This document shows positions 45,817 to 55,909 of a DNA stretch of 64,000 nucleotides, piece by piece. The position numbers and the translations under genes were made by a program. How positions within the stretch are numbered: the first letter of the stretch is position 1; every line of letters begins with the position of its first letter. The DNA is from Liriodendron chinense (taxonomy: Eukaryota > Streptophyta > Magnoliopsida > Magnoliales > Magnoliaceae), in contig ML058477.1 of assembly GCA_003013855.2 (NCBI GenBank), positions 2,976,001-3,040,000 on the forward strand. The letters run 5' to 3'. The notes below the pieces were generated by a model that did no database searches, was not told the origin of the DNA, and worked only from the letters and a program-made list of their open reading frames with translations.

Positions 45817-46806
45817 CACTCAGACTGGTCGTCAGACCGGTCGAGCACTCAACAGAGAGGGGGTGGAAAGTCCAAAAGTCACTGGACTATTTTTGCCGTT
45901 TTACGACCGGTCGTCCAGGAGCTCAGACCGGTCGTCCGATTGGTCGGCTGCGTAATAGAGCTTGTCCTACAAGCTCCGATTTTCTCTACGCAGCTCCATG
46001 ATTTCTTGCGCAATCTGGAATCTTCCTCACTATTCTATAAAAGGGGACCTAGGGCTTCGTCTAAAGGCATCCTAGAAGAGATTGGAGGTCGTGGGAAGTA
46101 AAGAGGAGCACCGTGGAGCGTTCACAACTCCGTCGATTTCGGTTTTTCTAGTTTTTCATGCTTTTATTTAGTTTTTTTATTATTATTCTAGTTGTAGTAT
46201 AACAATGCTCGGCTAGAACCTCTTAGATAGGGTTGAGAGGTGAAGCTTGTAGCCAATTTCATGTGTAATTCAGTTTGATTCAAGTACTTTCACTTTAAGT
46301 TTGAATTTTGAATGTTCTAGTTCATATAAAGTTGATATTTTTAGAAGTTTTATTGGAGTTGATGTGCTTCGGACATGGATTCCTTGCAATTCTCTGAGAT
46401 TATCGTAGTCATGGCTGTTACTCCGAAGGCTATGATTTCGAATGCTATGTGATTGAATAGGACTAGAACTTGGAAGTTCAACTTAAGTGGGATTGAATGT
46501 GTTTTCAATGCTTTATCTCCCAACTAGATGAGAGATAAAACTTCGAATTTAGTTGTGTTTTATGCTTGGATTGATTGTATGGACATGGGATTGCTACATG
46601 TGGATCCTTGAAAGGTTTAGTTCCTTTAAATTACTGAATTTCTTAAGTTACTGTTTTGAGTTAGTTTTCTTAATTGAATCTCTAAATTGTTTCAATCCTA
46701 GTTGCTGGAATAGTTTAGAATTGGTTTTCTGATTCCTTGTCGATCGACCTCGGTCTTACCGAGAATTATTACTACATCGCAGCCTTGCACTTGAGGTGAG
46801 CGAACA
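45817..46806 (+). repeat. Split Athila-type solo LTR, right 990 bp
   Basis: Continuation of 20818-21187 after Athila-B. It has a TATA box CTATAAAAGGG at 46035-46045, U5 hairpin at 46749-46763, and ends GCGAACA at 46806 followed by TSD ggcct (46807-46811). Joined, the LTR is about 1,360 bp, close to the Athila-A LTR (1,333 bp). Confidence 0.9.
46035..46045 (+). promoter_or_regulatory. TATA box of the split solo LTR
   Basis: CTATAAAAGGG, downstream of ACCGGT palindromes near 45829-45950. Confidence 0.72.
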
Positions 46807-47156
46807 GGCCTCCACCGGCTAGTATCAACTACCGGTTTCTCAATATTGAACGCTTGCACAATTTCACTAATAATGTGGTTTTTGGAATCCTTGAAATGTG
46901 CCAAGCATGTCTCCAAGCTTTCTAGTGGTTCAAGTTGGAGGAGCTCTTCTTCTTTAAAAGATTCGAGCATGTTTACCTCAAAAGAGCTCATCATCATCAT
47001 CCCTATGCCTTTGGCCCAAATGGAACACATTCACCTCCAATGTCTTGTTTTTAAAGGACAGTTGCATTACCCCATTCCATCAATTGATAATTACGTTTGA
47101 CGTACCAGGAATGGGCGGCCTAAAATCACCGGTATTTGAGTGCTAGTATCCATAAC
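46807..47156 (-). pseudogene. Athila-A protease region fragment
   Basis: Minus-strand reading ends the protease with PVILGRPFL near 47,120 and continues NMLESFKEEELLQLEPLESLETCLAHFKDS and VVDTSRWRP up to the solo LTR. The next residues, LFERLPPTTS-like, are found at 20812, so this is the missing upstream piece of Athila-A. The protease start is cut off by SIRE-2 at 47157. Confidence 0.85.
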
Positions 47157-47499
47157 TGTTGAACCTCCAATTTATACATTGCATTATTAATGCAAGATTT
47201 GTCAATTACCATGATTAGTGTGTCGTCAAGTCTGCAAAACTGATTGCGGCTGAAGATTGAAGCCCTTGGACATCTCCGACAAAAGCTACTCAAGAAGATC
47301 GCATATCTAGTCAGGCCTCAATCCTTTTCATCCAAACCTTTGATCCCAAAACCCCTCTATAAATGGCCTCATCCTTCTTAGTTGCATCCTAAGCCCTCTC
47401 TATAGTCCTCATTCCATAAAGATCAGCTACGGAATAGGTTATCATGGCAGTTGTTGCAAAACAAGAAAAATTTCATAAACTGCAAATTCTGATGGGATC

Positions 47500-47964
47500 C
47501 CGATCCATCGGAATGATGTCCGATTGATGTCCGATCGATCGGAGATCATGCCCGATCAATCGGACTACAGTCCAGCAACTTCAAACTCTCTGGACGTTTT
47601 TTCGATCACTCGTAGATATGTCCGATCAATCGGACAAGGACCTCCGATCAATCGAAAATGTATCTGATTCATCGAACAAATGTCCAGCAATATCACAAAA
47701 CTCTCTGGACATATTTACGATCAATCAGACACTCTGTCTGATCAATCAGACCAGGTACCTCCGATCAATCGGAATGTCATCCGATCCATCGAAGAATCGC
47801 CTAGCAACATTTCAAATTTCATCTGGAAATATTTCCGATCAATCGGAAACTCTCTCCAATCCATCAGAGATGGTCTTCCAATCAATCGGAACCAAGTCCG
47901 ATCAATCGGAGAATCTATTTCAACAAAATTGAAAATGAGCTGATTCTTATGTCCGATCGATCGG
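47500..47964. promoter_or_regulatory. CCGATCRATCGG dyad array upstream of the SIRE-2 TATA box
   Basis: Perfect palindromes CCGATCGATCGG at 47531 and 47953. CCGATCAATCGG or close variants at 47500, 47552, 47622, 47644, 47761, 47781, 47835, 47878 and 47898. The last lies 52 bp from the TATA box. Spacers again show GTCCAGCAA. Confidence 0.85.
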
Positions 47965-48015
47965 ATCTCCTTACCATCCTATCGAGGTGATCGTTTCTAA
48001 CCGTTGAGAACAAAT

Positions 48016-48024
48016 CTATATAGG
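48016..48024 (+). promoter_or_regulatory. TATA box of SIRE-2
   Basis: CTATATAGG, in the same relative place as in SIRE-3. Confidence 0.65.
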
Positions 48025-49036
48025 CATCTCGGTTGGATTTTGTGAGAAACATCTAAAGCATCATCTAGGGTTTGTTTGTGCCTCTTCCTTGTGATCCTTA
48101 TCTCTCATTCTCTTTGATTTGTTGAGTTCATACTTCAATCCATGTTGATTTGACCAACATTGAAGAGCATCAAAGCTTGGATTAAATCATGATCTCAACC
48201 CCTTTTTAATGGCTGCTTGACCTACTTCTAAAAGTCATATTCTTGTCATCAATGCCATTAATGGTGGTTTAGGTAGAACCTATTCTTCATATAAAAGCCA
48301 TATCCCACTATACCTTCAACCAAACCCTAATCCCTCTCCTTGGAACCTACAAGAAGACATTCATAGCAAGGTTGCTGATCGAGGGAGCTGAAGAAGGCAT
48401 CGTGCAAGCCGAAGCTTCTTCAACCAAAGGCATCATCAAGGGGCTCAATCAGTTAAGTATATTTTAGTCATTTGAGTTCAAGAAACCACCTCAATAGTTG
48501 AGATTTGGGTTTCAGAGTTTGAAGACCCAAACTCGGTAGAGTCCTTGCGTAGGACAAGTCCTTGAGTAGGACAAGCCCTTGTGTAGGACAAAGTGGTTAA
48601 TGGATTAGTCCTAAGGAAGGATGAATCCATGTGTTGAAGTCTAAGTCCTTTTGTAGGCTATTAAGGTTTATGGTTAACCTCATTTAAAACCATTGTGATA
48701 GTGGGATCTGGCCACTCAAGGGGTGAGTGGATCAGTCGGGAGTGGAGTAGGTACATAATCAAACCACTATAAAATCTCTTGTTATGTGATGAATGCTTGC
48801 AACTGCTTTACTTCTTTCAAGTTAGAGATATTCTGATTATCACTTGCTGTTTTATTGTTGAAAGTTCATATTCTGCATATCAAGTGTTTGATGAAAGTTT
48901 TCTGAAGTACTTTGCAAGATTGTGAGTGTGTAATTTAGTTATTTTAAAAATTATCCTATTCACCCCCCTCTAGGACAAGGAAACCTGTTTCTTGCTTCTA
49001 CAAGACCGGTAATCAAACTTATACCACAATTTCAAT

Positions 49037-49048
49037 TGGTATTAAAGC
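49037..49048 (+). other. SIRE-2 primer-binding site
   Basis: TGGTATTAAAGC, two bases from the initiator tRNA-Met site, after ACAATTTCAAT. Confidence 0.82.
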
Positions 49049-49108
49049 GGGTTCCTCCTTAAAGGCGTAACAGCCTGGAGTGTGATCCGTTTCTAGAAGC
49101 TTGAAATC

Positions 49109-50800
49109 ATGTCAAAAGGGGATTCTAGTATGGTTTCCAAACCTCCATATTTTAATGGATCAAACTATGCATATTGGAAAGCAAGAATGAGAGTCTTCTT
49201 GCAATCATTGGATCATGCAACATGGAGGTCTATGGAAATTAAACATGAAATACCTCTCTTGAGCACAATCATAGATGGGGTCACCACCACCACAGTCAAA
49301 CCTGATGATTTATGGACTGATCTTGAACAACCGAGATACATTAGCAATGCAAAGGCACTCAATGCTATCTTTTGTGCCATTTTAGCAAATAAGTTCAAAA
49401 GAATTTGTAACTGCACAACTGCTAAGGAAGCATGGGACATCTTTGAAACTACTCATGAAGGGACTAGTACAGTCAAGAGGTCAAAACTTCAGCTCTTGAC
49501 TACTCAATTTGAGAATATGAAAATGGAAGAGCATGAGAACTTCATGGACTTTTACACCCGATTGAGTGATGTCACCAATGCTATGTGGGGATTGGGGGAG
49601 AAGATATCGGATCCGCGCATTTGTAGGAAAATTCTAAGATCCTTACCCAAAAGATTCTCCTCCAAGTTCATAATATTGAGGAATGTAGAGATATTGATAC
49701 TATGAAAATAGAAGACCTACTAGGATCTCTACACACCCATGAACTTCATTTCAAGAAATCCCCAAAAAGTGAAAACATAGTGCTGAAAACTTCACACACT
49801 AAACAAGAATCTGTGGTTGATGGTGATGAAGAAATGGATATGAATGAAATGGCTCTTATGGCCAAGGAGTTTAGAAAATTCTTCAAAAACAAAGGAAAGA
49901 AGGTTGACAAAAATAGCAAATCTTTTGACAAAAAGCGCTACACTAGAAAATCTTATAACAAGCCAAAGGATCCTAAGTGCTACAACTGTGGACGCTATGC
50001 TCATATTGTCTCTGACTGCCAAGCTCCTGCCAAAGAAAAATTCAAAAAGAAAGCAATGGCAGCTACATGGGACGACCCGATAATTCGGATTCCGATTCAG
50101 ATGAATATCAAAGTGATGGGGGAAGAGGATCAGTTAAAATTTTGATGGCCTCTATCTCGGAGATTGTCCCAGACATACAGAGCATAAGAGACAAGGATGA
50201 TCATGAATCGTTGGAAACCAATGTGACATCCTCCGATGATGACGAGGATGATAATAAAGGATTGCAAGTTGCCTATGATGAATTATTTCGTCAAAGCATC
50301 CTTCTTACAAAGAAGTTGAGCCAAGCTAATATTGAAAACAACAAATTGGCTGATGAAATGCAAGAAGTGAAAGCAGAAAACAACAGATTTCACTTTCAGA
50401 TCTGTGACTTGGAAAGGAAAAACAAAGTGGCTCAAGAGAAAATTAATACTCTAGAAGATGAGCTTAAGAAGGCAAACTCTACAAATCAATGCCTAACCAT
50501 GCAGCTTAATCAAGAACGTCAACTCAATGAAAGATTTGCCCAGAGTAGAGAAAAACTAGATGATATTCTTAAATCAGGTAAGCCTTGTAGGAATACAAGA
50601 GGGTTAGGCTATGGTGAGCAAACTAAGGTTAGTAACCCAGAACCTGAAAAGAGTAGGAATGCATCAGGAAGCAATAAGAAAAATTCACCAATATGCCATG
50701 CATGTGGAGATGTTGGACATTTGAAGTTTGAATGCTTGGTCTTTAAGAATCTGGTTTGGAGCTTGAAAGGAAATTTGTACCTACCAGAAAGATGATGAAT
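49109..50800 (+). pseudogene. SIRE-2 gag, frameshifted
   Basis: Starts MSKGDSSMVSKPPYFNGSNY at 49109. Capsid motifs YWKARMRVFLQS, LNAIFCAIL and RICRKILRSLPKRFSSK follow. A frameshift near 49685 moves to a frame with the knuckle CYNCGRYAHIVSDC (about 49978-50020), another near 50070 to an acidic part and a Lys/Glu/Gln-rich likely coiled coil (50280-50570) with a second knuckle CHACGDVGHLKFEC. The two-knuckle layout is usual for this lineage. Confidence 0.9.
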
Positions 50801-51193
50801 CACATGTGGAGTCCTCCAAAACAAACACCTTGGAAAAATGAGAACATGAGGAGAAATCATCTCACTCCACCTAAGAAAGACAAAAGAATGGAAGAGCTCC
50901 TTGAAATGGTAAAAAAGTTAAACAAAAGAACCATGGAGCTGGTGCAAGAGAAATCAAACAAGGGAAAAAATTCAACACCTCATGCAGAAACGATGACATC
51001 TCTAGAATCAACCAAGAAGCTTGTTTCTGCAAAAAGGGTAGTATCTAAGTGGGTAGTAAAAAACAAATGCTTAGTTATCCATACAGCCCTTAGAGCCAGA
51101 AGAAACACTAGGTGGTATCTTGATAGTGGATGCTCCAGACACATGACGGGTGACAGGACTCATTTTTGCGATTACGCTGAGTTTGATGGTGGG
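50756..51193 (+). pseudogene. SIRE-2 protease start, cut by Tat-4
   Basis: A basic linker is followed by WYLDSGCSRHMTGD (active-site DSG near 51122) and FCDYAEFDGG, after which homology stops exactly at the Tat-4 LTR start (51194). Copia protease normally continues past this point. Confidence 0.88.
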
Positions 51194-51243
51194 TGTTATA
51201 GGCAAAATGGTGGAGATAAGATTTCACGTGGAAATGCCCATTT

Positions 51244-51470
51244 CACCCTCGAGATGATCTGATCAAGAGTCGCAGAACGGGTAAGGGTGGAGTACGGGTT
51301 CGACTCTCGAGATCGTATGCTCGGGAGTCGAAGAATGGATAAGTGCGGGAGTCGAAGAATGGATAAGTGCGGGACGTCCATTCGACTCTCGAGATTATCT
51401 GATCGAGAGTCGAATATTGGATAAGTGCGGGACGTCCATTCGACTCTCGAGCTCACCTGATCAGGAGTCA
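51244..51470. repeat. CGACTCTCGAG inverted-repeat array in the Tat-4 LTR
   Basis: CGACTCTCGAG and its complement CTCGAGAGTCG alternate with short loops, for example 51300-51330 and 51381-51415, with gataagtgcggga blocks between. Each unit could form an 11-bp-stem hairpin. The Tat-1 LTR lacks this array. Confidence 0.82.
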
Positions 51471-51760
51471 TAGATTGAAAAATACGGAGCAGCTATTTGC
51501 AAGTCTAGAGTCTTCATAACCGATAGTCAAATACGGCAAAGCTCGATTCGCGAACAGACCTTCTCACAAGTCGTTGAAAGACGTTACATCTAAAGTATGT
51601 ACTTGGACTCACGACCACATTCTAACCTGCGAGTAGCTTTCCTGCGGTAATATCTCTTAGCTTTCAGTACTAGCACCCGATTCCCGTCGAGCAGCTTGTC
51701 CAATCCCTCTGCGACACCAAGCAGGGCTACAACCAGTTCGGTGGTTTCCGTCTTGTCGGC

Positions 51761-51920
51761 GTCTCCTTCCTTTTCGGAGGCTATAACTCCAACTACGGGC
51801 GTCTCCTTCCTTTTCGGAGGCTATGACTCCAACTACGGGCGTCTCCTTCCTTTTCGGAGGCTATGACTCCAACTACGGGCGTCTCCTTCCTTTTCGGAAG
51901 CTATGATTCCAACTACGGCT
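51761..51920. repeat. 40-bp tandem repeat, four copies
   Basis: gtctccttccttttcgg starts at 51761, 51801, 51841 and 51881. The first three units are nearly identical, the fourth has a few changes. Confidence 0.96.
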
Positions 51921-52095
51921 TCCAACCGGATTTCAAGGGATTACCATCAAGGGGCGTGATTGTTGAAATAAGTCATTGGGTTGGATCTGACTAAAAAGAT
52001 AGGATCTTATCCCACGAAATCAGCGAATTCTCAGTATCGTATGCGACATCAACGGGATTTCGACATCTCACGTAACAAATTGGATTGCTTCAGAT

Positions 52096-52106
52096 CTATA
52101 TAAAGG
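52096..52106 (+). promoter_or_regulatory. TATA box of the Tat-4 LTR
   Basis: CTATATAAAGG after TTCAGAT, matching the Tat-1 site. Confidence 0.75.
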
Positions 52107-52327
52107 GGTGGCTCCATTAAGAGCAGGTAAGCACACAACATCCAATCTGGGTCCCGTTTCGCTTGGCTTCTCTTCTTACTGTGGCCTAACTTAAGCATCG
52201 GAGGGCTGACGGCTGGTCCTCAGCCACCCTTATTTGCTGTCTTGCTTCAGGTCTGGTGGTGGAAATCTCTGCTGGAGTGAAGGAGGAAAGCCGGAGGATC
52301 TCGTTACAAAATCTGACATCAACAGTA

Positions 52328-52344
52328 TGGCGCCGTCTGTGGGA
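52328..52344 (+). other. Tat-4 primer-binding site
   Basis: TGGCGCCGTCTGTGGGA, identical to the Tat-1 site. Confidence 0.86.
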
Positions 52345-52398
52345 ACGACTTGATCATCAAAATCAATCGTGCTAACCACCGATCAAAATCCTTCAACG

Positions 52399-53882
52399 AT
52401 GCCTCCTAAAAAGGCTGTTCATCCTTCAACTTCAAGGCAGGCACCACCTCCGCCTGATGAGACGGAATCCGTACCTGTCCTCCCACCTGCTCCAGCGAAT
52501 ATCCCTCAAGGAGCCCCGAATATACCAACAACAAATCCATTGTTGGAGGCCTCTGGAAATCAAGATGATGTCCTACGTTTTCTCGGAAACACTCTCCTAA
52601 CTTTAAACGCCGGAGTTCAGGCGCTGTCAAATCGGCTAGATCAACACTTCCCTGAACCGCAAAAACAACCCTCCGGAGGGTTGCCACCGCAACCCATACT
52701 GGTAGCTTCCAGACATTCTATGGACGAACCACAGGTCCCGCCACTCGGCGGCCATCCCCCTGTACCGTCTCCACATTCCATACATTCCAGTTCGTCTCGA
52801 CAACCTCAACCGCAAGGCTCCACCGCCGAAACATCTAGCTATACCCTACCATGGGAAGGAGATCTCAAAAGAATCCAAGATCGTTTTGATGTCATGGAAC
52901 AGCGATACCAGGCAAATCGGCCATCTGCCGTCATGGCGGCGATACACCAATCTGAATCTCCCTTCGCCAGCGAGGTCATGGAAGCCCCATTACCCAGAAA
53001 GTATCGAGCGCCTGTTATCGCTCGGAATTGGCGACCCTCTGGAACATTTGGAAACATATAGGTCCCTCATGGAGTTGGAGGGACATGGTTCAGAAATCAT
53101 GTGTAGGGCTTTTCCCCTAACATTGAAGGATGCAGCTCGTACGTGGTTCCGGGGGTTAAAGCCCCGTTCCATCAGTTTCTTTTCCCAGTTATCAGAGATA
53201 TTCCTTTCTCAATTCATGGGGAGTATTCGCATTAAGAAGCCAGCCTCCCATCTGATGAATCTGAAACAGTAGCATGGGGAGACGATAAAGGAGTTCACAG
53301 TACGATTCACTGCCGAAGCCGTTCAAACTGAGGGTTACACTGAAGAAAAGGGTCTTACAGCCCTCATTGCCGGAATAACAAGCGAGAAATTCAGGTTTGC
53401 CTTAGATAAAAGCCCGCCGAAAACTATGGCAGAATTTCAAGCCAAAGCTCAGAAATATATCAATGCAGAAGAAGTCGCATTGACACGCCATGGAGTACAG
53501 AGTAAGAAGCGCAAGCCAGAAGGAACCTCTTCTACAGATAAGAAATACCGTCGTGACCAGCGCGATCGTTCTCCCAAGAAGCCTTACTCTGGTAAATATC
53601 ATAATTACACTCCTCTTAATCAGTCTCCTGAAAAGGTTCTAATGGAGATTAAACACAAGCCATATGTGAAGTGGCCTGCAAAGATCAAATCCGATCCCGA
53701 GAAGAGGGACAAGAGCAAGTTCTGTTACTTTCACAAAGATCACGGGCATAGGACCCAGGACTGCATCTCTTTACGAGACCATATCGAAGCCCTTATTCGA
53801 AAAGGCCATCTCCAGGATTATGTTGCTCGTAAAAATCGATCACCAGAAAGGGCGAAGACCTCATCTCGCCAAAAGGAACCAC
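52399..53882 (+). pseudogene. Tat-4 gag, broken
   Basis: Starts MPPKKAVHPSTSRQ at ATG 52399. The first frame is lost near 53025 by a small deletion (after MEAPLPRKYRAP). The capsid core continues in a second frame to a TAG at 53270-53272, where Tat-1 has CAG (LKQQHGE). The C-terminal part, with the CHHC knuckle CYFHKDHGHRTQDC, is open to the SIRE-3 insertion, which lies in the gag-protease linker. Confidence 0.92.
53878..53882. other. Target-site duplication accac of SIRE-3 (left copy)
   Basis: accac before TGTTAGTGC and at 59764-59768 after CACTTTCA. Tat-1 has the uninterrupted site (as accat) in the same linker. Confidence 0.97.
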
Positions 53883-54220
53883 TGTTAGTGCACTTTTCCG
53901 TGGCATACTAGTGCACCTTGTTTGTCAATCACTTACAGCAGTGAGTCTAGAGTCGGTTGAGCCCAAAGAAGACGAAGACCGAAGACTCAAGACGTCCAGC
54001 CGCATCTAGGATGAAGATTCAGGTATATGAGATGCCTTGGTGCCTTAACCTCGACCAAAACCCATCCCCCTTGTATCCTTGATGACCTTGACCATATTTA
54101 GAACCCTTTAGGCATCATTGATAGGCCCTAGGTGTCCCATTTGAACATCCCAACCTTGGCCTAAATCACCAAGCTGAATCATGAGGAGTTCAGCTTTATG
54201 GAGGGGAGAACCAGGCTGGT

Positions 54221-54528
54221 CCGACCGGTCATGACCGGTCGGCCAGCAGCCTTGCTGCAAATGCTCATATAGGCAGCCGACCGGTCATGACCGGTCGGCC
54301 TTCACTATGGCTGAAGAAACAGCATGTACAGCCGACCGGTCATGACCGGTCGGCCTTCACTAGCCTTGAAGACCAGCAAGGGGGTCCGACCGGTCATGAC
54401 CGGTCGGCCTGGAGTATTTGGCTTGTCCAGTGAGGGGGTCCGACCGGTCATGACCGGTCGGCCCATATATTTGGCCGTTGCTATTGATGTCCTCCAGCAA
54501 AGGGGTCCGACCGGTCATGACCGGTCGG
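54221..54528. promoter_or_regulatory. 22-bp palindrome array of the SIRE-3 5' LTR (six perfect units)
   Basis: Each unit is two GACCGGTC octamers around AT, extended by CC and GG, and is perfectly self-complementary. Starts are 54221, 54277, 54332, 54386, 54440 and 54507, so steps are 56, 55, 54, 54 and 67 bp. The spacers differ but often end CCAGCAAGGGGGT-like. The last unit lies 57 bp from the TATA box. Confidence 0.96.
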
Positions 54529-54584
54529 GACAGGTCGTTTATGACCGTTTTCTGCCCGTTTTAGAGCCGTTGGAGCCCTCTTTT

Positions 54585-54596
54585 CTATATATATGG
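54585..54596 (+). promoter_or_regulatory. TATA box of the SIRE-3 5' LTR
   Basis: CTATATATATGG. Expected start near 54615-54620. Confidence 0.78.
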
Positions 54597-55838
54597 TGCT
54601 CCATTCTTGGGCAATGTGAGAGAAGTTTTTGAGAGCCCATTCCACACTTATCTTGTACATCATTTGGGGCCTCAAAGAGGAGGTTTTCAAGTCATATCCC
54701 TTGTGTTTCAAACACAAGTATGGGCATTCAAATGCTATCAAGAGATGACTTGATTCCTCTCTCAAATCTAGAGGTGTGACACTATTCCACATAGGTATAT
54801 CCTTTGTCCAAGACCTCTAAAAGACTCTCTAGGTGAATCTCCTAGTTGGAACATCCTACACATCCCATGTATGAGATTCACCCATCCTCCTAGCACCTTG
54901 GGCATTTCAAGGCATCGCATGCAAGGTGTTTGATCGAATGTGGCTGAGGCATTGGCGACGCAACAGCGGCACGATCGAGGGAGCAAAGGGAAGCTGATTG
55001 AAGCACGGGAGAGCGGAGATCAAGCAACCCATTACGACGCTAAACAAGGGGCTCATCCGACAAGTAAGTTGTCTCATTTGAGAGTCCATTTTAGAGTTTG
55101 TTTGTCAACTCGCCTTAGGGACGTTAGCCGTTCCTTGGCCCGTCAGCCGGGCCTAAAACTAAGTCTCCAAGGGGGAGCCTCCGACACGGGAGTAAACGTG
55201 CGATAAGGTTGAGAGTTAGCCTTTGTCTAAAACTCCGGATACGGTTGAGAGGTGAACCGATAAAACCTCCGCGTGTAAAGGTTGAGAGGTGAACCTCATT
55301 TAAAACCTCCGATAGTGAATGCCGGTGTGCTCAAAGGGGTTGAGTACTTGAACCGGGAGTGGAGTAGACTCGTAGTCGAACCACTATACATCCTTGTGTT
55401 TGTGATTGTTATTGAGCACATTGATATCTTTGCATTGTTAGTTTAATTGCTTAATTATGAATGAATGATATGAATGCATGCTAGGCACTTTTTAGGCATC
55501 CTTGCACAAGATGTACCTTCACTACTTGTGTAGACTTGAGCTCATTGATCCAATCTCATAAGTCTACACAAGGTGCATAGGTTAGTAGCTTAATTAGTTG
55601 AATCATTTTCTTACCTATGCATGCTTAGACTAGGTTTGGTTATTGCTTAACTCTTGCTAGTCTTGTGATTGGACCCACCAAGGCTTGGAAGCCAAGGTGT
55701 TCTTGCTTACAACGCTTATCTTGTTGAATTGTATTAGTAGGCGAAAAGATTTTCAAAAAGGTCCTATTCACCCCCCCTTCTAGGTCCATAGCCATATCTC
55801 CAAGTGTCTCATCTAGCGGTGAAAACCGCACTTTCAAT

Positions 55839-55850
55839 TGGTATCAGAGC
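55839..55850 (+). other. SIRE-3 primer-binding site
   Basis: TGGTATCAGAGC, the exact complement usual for initiator tRNA-Met, two bases after the LTR. Confidence 0.95.
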
Positions 55851-55909
55851 GGGTTCCTCTTTAAGGGCTTAATTGCCTAGAGGTAGATCCTAAAGAGAAA
55901 CTTGAAAAT

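Larger units (their letters stand above)
47157..49034 (+). repeat. 5' LTR of SIRE-2 (1,878 bp)
   Basis: Starts TGTTGAACCTCC where Athila-A protease homology stops and ends ACAATTTCA before the primer-binding site. Layout follows the SIRE-3 LTR: TTTGTCAATTAC near the start, dyad array, TATA box, and the CATTTAAAACC...GTGGAGTAG...AACCACTATA block near 48690-48775. Confidence 0.83.
47157..51193 (+). mobile_element. SIRE-2: SIRE-type copia element, left part
   Basis: Plus-strand element: 5' LTR 47157-49034, primer-binding site, gag and the first part of protease. It is interrupted by Tat-4 at 51194 and its remainder is beyond the window. It interrupts Athila-A; the likely TSD copy on the left is ataac (47152-47156), the partner is not visible. 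Confidence 0.88.
51194..52324 (+). repeat. 5' LTR of Tat-4 (1,131 bp)
   Basis: TGTTATAGGC...CATCAACA. It matches the Tat-1 LTR at both ends and around the TATA box but is 328 bp longer, mainly through an inverted-repeat array (51244-51470) and the 40-bp array (51761-51920). Confidence 0.92.
51194..53882 (+). mobile_element. Tat-4, left part (5' LTR and gag)
   Basis: Plus-strand copy of the Tat-1 family. It interrupts SIRE-2 protease (left TSD probably gtggg, 51189-51193). SIRE-3 interrupts it at 53883; it resumes at 59764 and continues past the window end, where its 3' LTR must lie. Confidence 0.93.
53883..55836 (+). repeat. 5' LTR of SIRE-3 (1,954 bp)
   Basis: TGTTAGTGC...GCACTTTCA. It contains six 22-bp palindromes, a TATA box at 54585 and the GTGGAGTAG...CGAACCACTATAC block shared by SIRE LTRs. 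Reading frames within it are duplicated exactly in the 3' LTR and are not credible genes. Confidence 0.97.

Noticed and set aside
54221..54528. Regularly spaced 22-bp palindromes that resemble a CRISPR array (repeat plus about 32-bp spacer)
   Set aside because: The array lies inside an LTR, is duplicated in the other LTR, and its spacers share words. The host is a plant, with no cas genes. It is better read as a promoter array.
54324..55206. Open frames of 60-103 codons inside the SIRE-3 LTR, repeated identically at 58251-59133
   Set aside because: They exist twice only because the LTRs are near-identical copies. They overlap palindromes and TATA box and lack family motifs or coding bias.
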